From the NCBI GenBank assembly GCA_031772625.1, contig CM062815.1:607865918-607929917 (forward strand): DNA of 64,000 bases, in the 5' to 3' direction. Positions 1 to 12,944 of the stretch are shown here, in pieces. Under the pieces are notes generated by a model. It worked only from the letters and a program-made list of their open reading frames with translations, was not told the origin of the DNA and ran no database searches. The position numbers and the translations under genes are program-made. The DNA comes from Pinus tabuliformis (lineage: Eukaryota > Streptophyta > Pinopsida > Pinales > Pinaceae). Every line of letters begins with the position of its first letter. The first letter of the stretch is position 1.

Positions 1-708
1 ATTTTTTTATATATAAATGGGAAATTATGAATGCAAATTGGTCCATGTTTATGAAAAACTGTGATGATTTATACTTGCAAATGTAGTCAATTCCCTATTG
101 TCACCCTTAGGCTTTTGATGTTTTAATATTTTGTGATTCTTGAAAAAAGCTTGAGGATTTTGCATCCTATTATACTTTATTATAAGCATTTTATTTTAGG
201 GATTTTATGCCTAGGGATTTTGTGATTTCTTAAAGAATCATGATGATTTTTTCCCTAACGCAATATACAATATTATGGGCATTTCATTTTGAAGAACAAT
301 TAATATGACGAGACCTACCTTTGTTATTTTTCTGAAATTTTCTTTAAACTAATAGATGAAATTGGTCATATGAGTAATGTGTGGGGAAATAAATCATGGT
401 TGTCAATTCGAAAGTTACTTGAAAATGTCCATTTAGACCAAAAAACACAAAAAGTTGTTTTACCAAAGAGATTGTACAACTTTGATCTTTAAACTTGCAA
501 AACCCATAAATGAGCATGTTCTTTCGGAAATCGAAGTTCTTGATGTGTACTGGGAAACTCTTTATAAGGTAATCATCATTTTTGTAGAAGAGTTTCATAC
601 ACAATGAAACTACATTTTGATTCACTATGACTATAAACAACATTTTCGAAAAAATGTCTTTCTTTTTGCATTATTGAAGCTGAGATGTCAAATATAATTG
701 TATGCTTC

Positions 709-752
709 CACACACACGCACACACACACATGTCTCACACACACACATACAT
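709..752. repeat. CA/CACACG microsatellite
   Basis: An interrupted run of CA dinucleotides, broken by CG and TGTCT interruptions. It is a simple-sequence repeat. Confidence 0.85.
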
Positions 753-3591
753 ATAGTTTTTGAATAGTAATATATGTATGGTTTCTACTATTATTTCCAA
801 ATTCCAAATTTGTTTATTTTATTTACGCAAAATATTTCCATGTGTTTTGTTCTGAATATTATGTTTCCATGAACAAGGAACACCACACATACTCAAAATA
901 TTGCAAATATTTTTATTACATTGAAGTATGATAATATATATATCAAGAATTGCTTATTGTGTCTCAATAATTCTTATAGACAACATAAATGACATAAGGA
1001 GCTATGCCACAAAATTGTTCCTTCAAACTAAGAGTATAAAATAGACTAGTGACCACCATGATGCTTGGAGATCAGTTTAACTGAGTAAGTGCCTCATTTT
1101 CTTACTCGTTAAATATGATGAACTATTTCTAGATATTTGGACATCCATCTCAACCAATATTTCAATCCTTTTGCAAAGGACTATTGTATAAATGGCATAT
1201 TCATCTAACAACCTTTTCATAGAGATGCCAACATAAGCTTTCTTAAAAGACACATCCAACTCAGTTGTTCTTGCCATAGAAATTTTCAAAAGTACTTTCA
1301 CAACATTCAATGATACAACAATTCTATTTGCAATATGATTTTCACACATCTTCACAACAACTTATTAATGAAAGTTTTTTCTCCTAAGTACCATAAATAT
1401 ATTTACCTGATAGACACCTCATCATTCCCATGTTCAAAATTTATTTCATGCCATTTTACAAAAAACAAAGAAATTAATCTCCTCTGCTATGTACCTTATG
1501 CCTACAAGGATTATCATTGTTCTGGGACATTTATGTTAGTGTAACTTTCTTCTTAAATTTAACCTCTTGCTACATTGTCTAGAAGATATATAGAAACACA
1601 AATTTTGACTGTAAATCATTGTCCATATATTTCGCTTCACTATTTCCTCCCATATTCCCCCACTCCTCCTATTCATGTTGCTTTTGTCGGATTTTCTCAA
1701 AATAATGTTGAACTTTATACTGTTTTCTAAGTGAAATTGTGGCTTGTTTAGACTATGCTTTGACGTTATGGGTCCCCACAATTTAAACAGTTTTTACCTA
1801 TTTAATAAAAAAACTTAACTTTAGAATTTAGCATTCTAAATTGATGCCACTGTTTAAACTTGTGTAATGGATTAGAAAGCTATCGTGTTTGTGGAAAAGT
1901 AGAATATGTTGGCGTGATAAGAATCTTCAATACTAATTCCATAAAAACATGAAAAGTTTCATTTGGATCCAGTTGGACTCCCATTTCATATTTTAACATA
2001 TATAGCATGAAAAGTAAAAGTTTTTTTTTATTATGTAGGACACGAAACTTTTGTTTGAATCAAACATGGTTGCTTTTTCATCTTTGTAGGTTTTAAGGTG
2101 AAGGGGATATGGTGTAAAAAGTCAAAAAAATATTTGATGTGTAGCACAAAGAATGCAAGAATCTTGTTTGCATCATGCTTGACTACCAGAAACTTGAAGT
2201 AGTGTCGACCAGACTAGTGGAATGTCACAGGCGGATCCATTTTTTGTCGTGGGGACAAGTCGTTGGGCTCTAGGATCTCACTAGAGATTATGATCTCATG
2301 CCCTGAAAGAATCTAGTGCACCATGTGGTTGAGAAAAGATAGCTAGCTCAGCAGGAACAGAGCTTGGACAAGGTATGTCAACACTTTGTGCTCATGCAAA
2401 GTTTGTAAGCAATGGGCTTGCCTCGCATCGCTTGCATTGAAGAGTTTGGTAGATATTATGCACATGCATTTAACAATTGACTATGTTCGTAGCTATATGG
2501 TCTTCCCAAATCTTCAATTCCTTCGGTGTTTCTTCCCACCTTTAGAAGCAATTTCTAGTTAAACATCGTCAAACTTGTCACAATTGCAGGTTCATCGGAC
2601 TTGTTGACGTGGCTACTGGGCCCTCTGTTTCCGTTATCAGTTTTGTTTACATCCTATTTCACTGCCAGATATGAAAATATATTTTGTCTACTCATTAAGG
2701 CTTTGCACAGTAATGTCATGCATATATCGAACATCCAACAGCTATGGTTTTGCCGATGACTATCAACATAATCATCCATGAGCATCCTGGTCCTACGGGA
2801 TGACCATCACATAGGCATCCATGGAGCATCCGCCTCGAGACGGAGTCCCGCTCATTTGAAATTTGAAACTTATACATAACACCCTCCATTAATATCGCAA
2901 AGACTGTTCTTAATTTGCTTCTTTTTTCTGCTGGCCTGTAACTACCATCTCAAAATATGCACGAAATTAGTGGATGTTTTTCCCAAGCACAGGGACTTGA
3001 ATATATACAGTCACTGGTCATTCACTCCCCCTGTTAGTTAATGCGACAGTAAGAGGTTTATGTGATGCTTCTGTTGCTGTGGCTGGCGGGTTGTTTTTTT
3101 GTGGTATTAGAAACCGTTGGTTTATGTGATGTTTCTGTTGTTAAAGCCTGTCGATTGTTTTTTTTCATGGTATTATAAACAGTTTGTTCCTTGTGGTATT
3201 ATAAACGGTAAATTGCTTATTATTGTTTTTATTTTTTATTTTTCATACCACTCTTCGCTGAAGCTATTCCCGACTCCCGAGCTACTCTCTGCCTTTTAAG
3301 GAGGCATCTCAATGGTCATACCATCCTATTTTGAGTTCCCCCTAGCCTAGCCATACGTATAGGGATCCAGGAGAGTGTTTCTAGGGCTGCTACGAAGTTT
3401 GAGATGATTTGACTACCCACCTCGACACATCATTGCTCAAGGTATAAACCCATCGGTCTAGAGATCTCATAGTTCATCCTTATATGACTTTTGGATGGGG
3501 GACCTGGATTTTGAAGATGTTTCCCTATTCAAGAAATATTCTTTGGCTTTTTCCTTTTCTTAGTCTAGACTTTCCCCCAAAAAAACACCTC

Positions 3592-3647
3592 AAACAACCT
3601 GCATGTCAATTTGTTACCCAAACAACCTGCATGTCAATTTGTTACCC
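3592..3647. repeat. 28-bp tandem duplication (2 copies)
   Basis: Two adjacent identical 28-bp units, each beginning AAACAACCTGCATGTC. The perfect identity points to a recent local duplication. Confidence 0.85.
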
Positions 3648-4555
3648 AGATTAGACTAAATTTTATTGCTTAAATTTAGAAGCACGGAGGCATTTAAGCT
3701 TTTAATGATATACTCTCACAAATAATAAATTAGACTAACTTTTGCGGTTTGAATTTTGAAGGACGCAGGTATTAAGGTTTTAATGAGATACTCTCATGTG
3801 GAAAATTAGAGGAGACAACTATGATAGCATGCATCTTTGTAAGAACGGAATTGAATAAATAAAATAATTTTGTGTTTAATTAATTAACCAAAGTCTTTTT
3901 TTCACTTTAGAGGGATAAAGTAAATGAATAAATAAAAGAATTTTGTGTTTAGTTAGTAAACCGTCCTTTTTCTAATAAATTGGTAAAAAAAATTGTCCTT
4001 CAAAAAGTGAAGATTAGATTTTATTAATTAATTTTTTTTTTTTATAAGAAAAGTGTTGTATTATCTTACCTTGTGTGTAATGGTCGGGAAAAAACATAAT
4101 TTCCAATTTAAAGGGATATTTTCAATTGTTAAAAAAAAATGTCGTCCAAAAGTGAAGATATATATTGGTAAATGATTTTTTTAATTAGATTATTTTTTTA
4201 TTTCTTTGAAGAAAAGTATTGTATTATATTACCTTATGTGTACTATTATGGTGAAAAGATATAATTTTATAAAACTACCTATTAATCTCTTTAAAATACT
4301 AAGACCAACAACTTTTTATTACTACAATTATAATATTTTTTTATATTTTATATGTTTAGTTAGTATATTAAATACATATTATACACTTCAACAATTTATT
4401 AATTTTAATGACAAATTAAAATAATAATAATATATTAGATATTTTTTTAATTTGTTTAAAAATTAAAATTAAAATTCAAAATATTTAATTTTAATTTTTA
4501 ATTTAATATTTTTATATATTTTATATATTATAATATTAATTTCAATTAAATTAAA

Positions 4556-5433
4556 GAAGTTTCTCTTTGAAACTTTAGTCACTCTGGTTATTTTATATAG
4601 ATGTGAGGTTTGGGGTTGTAGCATCTCTAGAGAATCCTGGAGAAAGATTGAACAAATCCAGAAGCGTTTTATAATGTACAACCTCAAAATTAAAAGCAAC
4701 ACACCCTATCCTATTCTCCTTATAGAAGTGGGTCTTTCCCCTATCGAGATCCTAGCTATGACTAGGCTTCTGTTGTACAAACACAAACTCAATAACATAG
4801 GAGACGATAGACTTCCTAATCTAGCTTTAAATTCCAGCCAAAACCACCTAAGGCTCAAACGAGGTTGGTATAAAGACAGTAGGGCCTGGTTAAACCATTG
4901 GGAGATCGACGAGAATGTTGCATTGAAAAACATTAATAACATTAAAAATATTGTTACTTCTAAGTTAAAAAAAAAATGTGGTGTGAGAAAGATTTAGCAG
5001 CTAAAAGAAAATTAAGATATTATAAGGAGGTCATCAAACCCACCTTAGAAGATCAAAAGTATCTCTCTGTTTTAACTAGCTCAAAGAAGAAAATTAATAT
5101 AGCCAAGATTAGAACGAACTCTCATGAGCTCCATAGTGAAATGGGTCATTGGGCAGTTCCTAAAACACCATGAATGGAAAGGTTCTGCCATCTCTGTGAG
5201 AATACGAATATCTAGGATGAAAATCACTTCCTCTTAGAGTGCCCCGTGTACAACCACATTAGATCTCAGTTTTAAAATCTTTGTTGCAATAATTACAGTG
5301 AGCTCGGGAGGCTTCTCTCCAAGCTTTTTGAGCATAAGAATAAAATCTTAAATCAAAATAAATAATTCATTTCTTTAGGTCCGATAAATCACAATTTGGT
5401 CTCAGCGTTAACCACCATCATCATCATATATAT
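4556..5433 (+). pseudogene. LINE (non-LTR retrotransposon) ORF2 C-terminal fragment with 3' tail
   Basis: This is the 3' end of a plant LINE. An open frame from about 4563 to 4997 reads a region typical of the end of LINE reverse transcriptase: a CEVWGCSI block, then a WRKIEQIQKRF block, then TPYPILLIEVGLSPIE, and a GWYKDSRAW block. At a poly-A run near 4968-4975 the frame shifts by one. The second frame (about 4976-5270) continues with KRKLRYYKEVI and ends in a C-x2-C ... H-x4-C knuckle (CHLCEN ... ENHFLLEC), the usual LINE C-terminal zinc motif, interrupted by an in-frame stop before it. The 3' end carries a CAATTTGGTCTCAGCGTTAA block and a (CAT)n-like tail at 5415-5433. It is 5'-truncated: only the end of ORF2 is present. 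The family 3' end is shared with the element at 17347-19435. Confidence 0.8.
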
Positions 5434-5804
5434 ATAAACTTATTAAATTTTACTATTTTATAAATATATATTTTATAACTTAGATGAGCTATTATTCATA
5501 TATATTTTTAACTACGTTGTATACTTATTTGATAAATATAAATTATAGTTATTTAACCTGTATGAATTATTTCTAACATGCAGTTATGTGAAAAATGGTG
5601 CATTAAATGCTCATTTTTAAAAAACTGAAATTTATTTATCGTTAACTATTAGTATCTTATTTGGGAAACCAAACCAATAATGTAAGTTTGAAATTTTAAT
5701 TATATATTATATAGTTTCTCAAAATAGAAATAAAACCAGAAAATAAAATAAACCAAACACTGGAAAAGATAACAATGACAACATTATGATAGATATTCTT
5801 CTTG

Positions 5805-5870
5805 ATCATCATTCAATTTGACACTTCATCGAAATCAATCATCATTCAATTTGACACTTCATCGAAATCA
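5805..5870. repeat. 33-bp tandem duplication (2 copies)
   Basis: Two identical adjacent 33-bp units beginning ATCATCATTCAATTTGACAC. A partial third start (ATGATTGAATC) follows in a diverged form. Confidence 0.85.
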
Positions 5871-6279
5871 ATGATTGAATCTCACTCTAATTGTTCTAAG
5901 ATGAGAAGTCAAAGTTTGCCAATATTGCACCATGCTTAGATTCTTCGAGAAAAACTTTGCAGAAAATACATTTTTAATCGATTACCCATATTCATGGTTG
6001 GCTTTAATGTTTTTATTTAATTTAATTATTAATTTTTTAATTAAAAAATGGGGGAGATTGTAGTAAAATACATGAAGTTTTGTATGTACTACAAGAAGTG
6101 TTTTTTTTCAACTCCGCAGTTTTTAAGTTTTTTTCCTTAATTTTTTTTTTTATTTGAAATTTTATAGATATTTGAAATTTGTCATTTGTAAAATTTAATT
6201 GATTTATAAATTTAGAATCTAAATGATTCAATTTTTTTACAGTATTATTTATAACTTAAAAATTTAATATTTTTTAAAC

Positions 6280-6343
6280 AATACTAAATCTATTTTTATG
6301 GTTAAAAACATAATACTAAATCTATTTTTATGGTTAAAAACAT
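6280..6343. repeat. 32-bp tandem duplication (2 copies)
   Basis: Two identical adjacent 32-bp units beginning AATACTAAATCTATTTTTAT. Like the pairs at 3592 and 5805, this is a short perfect duplication in AT-rich DNA. Confidence 0.85.
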
Positions 6344-8362
6344 ATTATAAATAATTGGGAAAAATTACAACCTTACCAAATTATCTATTTTTAACATAAT
6401 TAAATTATTAAAAAAAAAAAACTAAAATTTAGAATAATTAAACAATGTAGTTATACAATCTTAAATGATACCTCCTTGTTGAGTTTATCCACCTTTTCCA
6501 TTAATTCTATCATATAAATGGTCACTCTCTATCAGTAAGAACTCTTTCTATGGGAGTTTTAGTATGCTAGTAAAGATTAATGGTTTACATGTCAGATGAG
6601 GTGCATGCTCTGGTAGAGTTTCCCACATCATGTATCCATTCATTGGTTTCACTACCCACTTTCCTATCTAGAATAAACCTTTTGGCTTCTTAAGGGTGTT
6701 CTTCCACATCAGAGATATTTTTTGGACAACTTCAAGGATAATTTCTTTATATTGGGTCATAGCAGCTTGAGTTATTGATTAGGCTTGGGTTTGGCCAATA
6801 GGGGGGAAAGCAAGGTTAGGCGTAAGGGAGGGGTCAGGTTGTGGTCTTCTACCTCCATGGTGAGTAGAGGAGAGACAACATCTTGCCATGACCTAGGGAC
6901 ACCAAGGAAGGATGAATTGAGTTTAGCATCTTAGGGATGGAAGGGGAAATCAAAGACAAAGTTTAGATAGTGAGGAGAGGAAAAACAGAGATAATAGGAA
7001 ATCCAAGAGGGGGATAGGGAGGGTGAATAGGAGACTAGAGAAGGATATCCTAGCTTAACTATGAGTGTTGGGTATGTGTTATATTCTTTGCACGACTAGT
7101 TCCATTTGTTGTTACGTTGTGTTGGGCATGGTGGGGCGACTACAACCCCTCTTGCTAGGGGATTTGCATGGGAGGAAATAGCCCCCGTGCACGAGGTTCA
7201 AGCCAATGCCCTATTTTTTTCTTTGGGTGAACCCAAGCATGGTAGGGAGACCCACCCATAGTTGTGTGCATGGTTTTACTCATGATGGTTTTGCCCATAG
7301 TATTTTCTAGATCTGACTAAGGGAAATACGGTTATGTTCTAATCTAGGGCTATTGGATTGGGGGTTTATGAATTCTTTTGCATGCATATAACACATTATA
7401 GCATTAAGAGGAATATAAGGAAAAATTAATCCAATTTTTCTAGTTTGTGGTTCCATGAGAAAAATCTCTGTGTATATTTTCTATTATTGCCATTACATTT
7501 TTTGCTTTCTTTTTAAAGAATTTGTTTGTAGGTAATTTTTGTACAGGGTTAGAACCTTCAATGATCGGGGCAGTCCTGAAAAACAAAAGCATTGGAGGTA
7601 GGCGGTAAAATGGGAGGCAAAAAAGCTCAAATTGAATTCATAAAAAACACACCTCCTAGAATTAGAAGTCCTAAAGAGGGGATAAATATCTAGAAGATGA
7701 TTAATCCACAACTCCTATAGAACACTAATAGAAAAATGTCTACAACTAAAGGGATATGTAGAACAATAATTACAATAACAACAAACTTGAGACTCCTTCG
7801 CCAATTTTACAATGAACTAGTGGTAGTGCACCCTAGACTGAGTATTTTCTAGTTGCAAACTATCATCAATCTTGCATGCAACGACAATTCTATTACAAGA
7901 TTGATATTGACTTTCCTTCCTTTCAAAACTATAATCTTTGAAAATAAAAAGACTGTAAAAGGCTAGGATTTCGCATGAGAAACAATGGCATGGAACATAA
8001 TAAACTGCAACGAGAGCTTCAACCCTCCCACTTTTATCTCCATTACTCCATATTGTGTCATGATATGCTATTGCCTTCCTATTAATCACCATAATTACTA
8101 CCTGGGTGCTCCTATTTTTAGAATTCATAATGAATTGTCCTTCATTGAACTCCCATGCAATGAAGTCTATCATCAAAGTGCCCTCCCATGAACTAACCAT
8201 GTTACCACACAGGTGTAGTTGTATGCTAAGTCATGCAGAGAACAAATTGATGGGTGGTCTACCACCAATATTAAATAGATGGCCATCATGTCAATGCGAG
8301 GAGGTCGCCCCACCAGATGTGTGCCCACTTTGGGGAGCTTTGTCCATTTCTACAATTTCTTT

Positions 8363-9130
8363 TCATATTGTTCTTAGCACATCGAGAAGAGGATGGAGCC
8401 AATTTTTTTCTAACACATCTTCTTTGTAGTGCATACTCTCATTGACCAGTTTATCTGTCAACTTATTTCTAGTTCTTCGTATATGTAATAGTACAAGACA
8501 TATTATTACTTTTAATAGGAATTCAATTCTCATTAGGATTTCTATTAGTCTCCAGCTATTAGTGACCTCGCAGGGAGGATTTTGTAGTTTTCTTATCATT
8601 AGGACATGAGTTTTAAAACCCCCTTCAGTTATCATCTTTTTATAATCAAGACACTTGGATATTATTAAGCCTTACCATAGGGATGAGAGTTTCGCCACAT
8701 TACTAGTGTCATTCCCTAGATTTCTTACATAAATGAGAATAAATTGTCCATGATAATCTCTAAATACCCCTCCAAAACTAGCAAGTCCAAAATTACTCCT
8801 AGAGGCCCCATAAAAATTTAATTTTAAGAAGCCAATATGAGGTGGTTGCCATTTATTAGGACTTGAGGGAATGGGATAGGGTTGTGGAGATTGAAAATTT
8901 GTAAAGGATTTGTTGAGCCCCAAAAGTGTGAGAATGTGTGATTCCTTGGAATCACATTCCTAATCTTATGCAGACCAAAGGGATGTGAAGATTGTTTCTC
9001 TTACCCTTCCCATTGTGGAGCTCCAAATAGTTTATAGATTTATTGACTAATATTTGAAGATTCTTCTGTTCCTTCCATATTTCCCACATTATAAATTGTA
9101 ACACTCCCTTCCACCACTTAGACTAAACCA
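8363..9130 (-). pseudogene. LINE-type RNase H domain fragment
   Basis: Reading right to left, a block near 9130-9000 gives KWWKGVLQFIMWEIWKEQKN, matching the IWKERN-type linker seen between reverse transcriptase and RNase H in plant LINEs. An RNase H (RVT_3 type) segment at 8923-8672 follows, with the opening KLNF.GASRSNFG..SFGGVFRDYHG pattern and LGNDTSNVAKL. After a stop the domain continues in 8635-8363, including the HIRRTRNKLTDKLVNESM block that corresponds to the family's H..R..N..AD.LA.. ending. The first catalytic aspartate position reads Y (NFYGAS where DG is expected), and the chain is interrupted at least twice, so it is dead. It could instead be a stray RNase H copy of the kind plants often carry, but the IWKE linker favours LINE origin. 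Confidence 0.7.
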
Positions 9131-11532
9131 GCTCTGTGGAAGGTGTTACTTACTTTTAACTTGACCTTCATAGTTATCTCATGGAAATGGGGTCACAAAA
9201 TTCCTCAACTTCTCATTCCTTGAATCTAAAACTAATGTGACCATTGTGTCCGACTCGTTGAGATATTTCTGGCAATATAGTTTTTTCCTTAATCTAGATC
9301 AAATAAAAATTATGACCATGAATTTTATAGTTATTAATTTAGAAACCCTAATATCGTACTTGATATAATGTTATATTTCACATTTGGTGTCATTTTATCA
9401 ATTGGGTATTTGATTTTGTCTAGTCACATATTTGATTTGGTCATTGTTTGATTATCCAAAAAAACTTTGGCCTTGAACCACTTCTTTTTAGTTATTTAAT
9501 TTTTTTCTTGAAACCCTACCATAAAGGGTTCTCAAACTATCACAAGGATTCCTTTAGGGTTTCTACAATTTAGATATATAGTATTTTTCTTGCAATTGTT
9601 TTTCAATAGGTTCTTGTTTATTTAAAATTATGAGAGTAGGGTCATAACTCTACAGGTACAAATGATTATCTGAAAGTCTACACCATTTCATTTTGTTAGT
9701 ATTACCATTGTTTTTGTAAGATAATCACAAACCCTAGCTAGGTTATTGGTAAAATGAACAATAATCATTGTTAAATTATGCTATACTTATGGCCATAAAA
9801 GGCAACATAAATGAAGGATCTCTGTATGTTTCTTATTTTTTCCAAAATGGCTATAGGGGCTTCCAAGGCTAAGAATAGGTACATAGGGATGGCTTACAAA
9901 ATTTATTTAAGAAAGTTAAGTCTAATAACAAGGTTGAGTGTTCCAAAGGTCCAACAAGATAATTTTTTCTCCATACTTTGCATGAGCTCTTCCCAAACTT
10001 TTATTCTGAGAGGATTTCTTACAAGTGGGGCTCCAATGTATTTAGACGGAAGGGAACTTCTTTATATACCCATTAGTCTTGAGATGTTTATTTGAATGGC
10101 TATAGGGGTATTGAATAAAAATATGTTAGGCTAAAAAAAAAATGGAAATAAAAAACCAAGATGTAGGAACATTTTAGGGTTCTCTCACCTTTGAGTGGGA
10201 TATAAGCACCACAAGTTGGCCTTTTTGTAGTGGAAATGCATACTAATGTATAATCTTGGTCAAGTGGGAACTAGTGAGCTTAACCCCTAAGTAAACCTTC
10301 TTGAGATTGAGCACCATAAACAACACCTAGAAACATTGACTTAAGCTCTCTATAGGGATTCTTTCACATTTGAGTTGATTAATGCACTAGACTTAAGCAT
10401 CATTGATGGGTCTCAACTCTATTTTTCTAGTGAACCACCACAAAAATTCCTTGAACCACCACATTATACCTTTGTTAGTTACTAGTTTCTTCCAAGTTTC
10501 TAATGGACACCATGATTAGGTTAGTTGCACCCTAGGAATGAGTGTATAGTTCTAACCAAGGTTATGAGTTGACAATAACTACCTTATGCCCAAAATGATA
10601 CTTCCTAGTCTCAATCACCATGGAAAACTATTGTAATTGATAAAATAATACATCTTTTAGAAATATTTTGACAATGAGTGGTTTAACATGGGACATTATG
10701 ATTCTTTTAGTAACAATGACAGGTATTTGTATCTTGGAAATGGTTAGGGAAGCATAAAAAAGGGCCTTAGGAATTTATCAAAGCTTTTAAGGCTTAAGCA
10801 TGATGAAAGATGAATTGAAACACCACATAGGAACTTTCGATGAGATCTTTGGCCTTTAAGTGGGAAGTGGCTACCATTAATTGATTTTGGGTAATGGTGA
10901 GGGGTCTAGGGGCCTAAACGATGGCTGAAGAGGAAAACAAGAGAATTACATAATAAAATGAGCATTGTAGGATTTAGGCACCATCATCAAGGTGTCTAAC
11001 AATGAAACATGCATTATCTCTAGTGTCCTTGACCTTTACTGGTATTTTAGGTACCATTTGGTAGCTTTACATAAAGGTGATAGGCCTACGGACCTTCACT
11101 ATGCATGGTTATGAACTTATGTAAATAGGAATATATATTCAAAAATAATTGGTGGAATTACGTATTCTCCTCTACATGTTGATGAGTCGGCTTCTTTGGT
11201 TTATCTTCAGACTAACAAATCTATTAGATCAACCTACATAAATAAACACACATCCATTTTTCCAACTCCCCTATTCTTACTTGTTTTCAGTGTCATATTA
11301 AATATTATCCAAAAATTCAATAACTAAATCACATCTAGATTTTAAAAATATACATTATTTAAGGAAAGAATATTGCTTTGTATTGTTTAATGATTTTTAT
11401 TGTACATATATCATGATTTTTTAAATACATGTCTTCTTTTATTTCTCCCACAAATTTTTATTTCCTTTCCCATTCACAAAATAAAAAGTATAAAATTATA
11501 TGATGCATAACTACAAACATTTATTTACACAC

Positions 11533-11536
<4 letters not shown>
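9131..11536. other. Spacer with no recognised gene
   Basis: No convincing coding signal. A forward frame at 9811-10095 (94 codons) has no recognised motif and sits in sequence full of stops in all other frames. Composition is less extreme than the flanks (for example 10140-11100), which suggests an old, decayed mobile element rather than simple AT spacer. I could not assign a family. Confidence 0.4.

Positions 11537-11592
<56 letters not shown>
11537..11592. repeat. (TA)n microsatellite
   Basis: An uninterrupted TA dinucleotide run of about 56 bp. Confidence 0.95.
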
Positions 11593-11596
<4 letters not shown>

Positions 11597-11904
11597 ATAT
11601 TATAATATAATGTTAAGGCTCTCCAACTTGATCTTAACACTAGACTTCTTAATTTCAAGACATCAATGACTTTATTAATTTTTCAAAATGTAAAATTAAT
11701 ATTGAAAAGTATGGAAGGTAGTGGTGCATTTACACCTACATTTATACAAACTTAATTCAAGTGTCTACATCATTTGTATACTAAACAAATGTCTTAACAT
11801 GAACATATGCATTTATTTTAGAGGGAAAATAAATAATTATTATTAGAAAAATATAAAATTTTATTTTACTAATTTTCTATGAACTAAAGTTGTCTATTAT
11901 TAAG

Positions 11905-12143
11905 GAGTTGTCTTTAGTGTGACTTTTTGGACTTCCGCGGAAACTTTTGAGGTGAATTTTGATTTGTGTTATTTAAACTGGTTTTTTGATTGTGTATATG
12001 GATTCATCACCCACACCTCTAAGGCACTTCCATTATGCAAGGATTACCCATCAAGTTTGTAATTTCAATCATTCCTACTGGATTTTAGAGAACCGGAAAA
12101 ACCCATCAGAAAATCTTCCAAAAAGTTACACTAAAGACAACTC
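11905..12143. mobile_element. MITE-like element with ~27-bp terminal inverted repeats
   Basis: The left end (11905-11931, starting GAGTTGTCTTTAGTGTGACT) is the reverse complement of the right end (12117-12143) with one mismatch. The element is about 239 bp and has no coding capacity. No clean target-site duplication is visible: the flanks read ATTATTAAG and GTATAATTA. The superfamily is therefore unassigned. Length, non-coding interior and terminal inverted repeats fit a miniature inverted-repeat transposable element. Confidence 0.75.
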
Positions 12144-12944
12144 GTATAATTAAAACTCACCCAATTCTTATTATTTTCATATTTTTACACCATCCTCTAA
12201 TAACTTAAGCATGTAATTCGGTCAACTAATTATTTTTTTATATTTTTTTTTTATGGATTTCCATTACAACTAGTGTCACAAGAGAGAAGCATTAGTTTGA
12301 AGTAACCTACATACTACAAAAGAATTGTGTAACTTGTAAGAGATGAGATAATGAAAAGTGGATATGATGTTCATGAAGAAATTTATATAATCCAAAAATT
12401 TTCATTTTCGGAATTTATCTAACCCAAAAATTGTTATTTTCATTAGTTTTCATTCTAATTAAATATTATTTCAGTATTATTTGCATTACTATTCTCACTT
12501 TAATTTTGTATCTTTATTTTCAATAAAAATGACTTTCTATATCTAATATTACACATAAAAACTTAATAGTAAAAAAACTCTAACCATTGAAAAGTCAAAA
12601 ATTAATAATAGAAAAACTTTAACAATTCAAAGTTCAAAACTTAATAGTAAAAAAATCGAACCATTCAAAGGATAAGGAAATAATAACAAATAATATTATT
12701 AAATTTGTATGGATAAAATTTTTCAAATTTTATCCAAATTCAAGTGTATTATTTTGTTTTTATAATTTTTTAATTGGTCGATAGGTATATATATATGAAT
12801 TTTAGATGGAAGGAGATTTGTTGATTTTTTGTTTTTTTAATTGAGGGCCTAGATTGATTCTCAAGGAAATATGCTCAATATATGCTTCTTCTTAATGTTT
12901 ATTAATGGTTTTAATGTATTACAAAGTTTGTTAGGTTGGATTGA

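Larger units (their letters stand above)
1..4555. other. AT-rich spacer without recognisable gene
   Basis: No open frame here is long enough or similar enough to a known family to call a gene. The stretch holds a CA microsatellite near 709-752, a 28-bp tandem pair at 3592-3647, and an imperfect ~70-bp repeat around 3050-3200 built on 'tttatgtgatg.ttctgttg' and 'tggtatta.aaac'. The part from 3840 to 4555 is extremely AT-rich with many homopolymer runs. It is probably decayed transposon-derived intergenic DNA. Confidence 0.6.
5434..8362. other. Spacer with no assigned gene
   Basis: AT-rich to 6480, then a somewhat G-rich stretch (6780-7300) with no sustained reading frame. It includes two short perfect tandem pairs, listed separately. 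The part from 7800 to 8362 lies 3' of the reverse-strand LINE RNase H fragment and could be its 3' untranslated region or degraded coding sequence. A reverse-strand frame at 7817-8200 (127 codons) shows no family I recognise. Confidence 0.45.

Noticed and set aside
5395-5440. Histidine-rich peptide encoded at the LINE 3' tail
   Set aside because: It is the translation of the (CAT)n tail of the element, not a metal-binding protein.
8106-8429. Forward ORF of 107 codons
   Set aside because: It overlaps the reverse-strand LINE region antisense and has no recognised domain.
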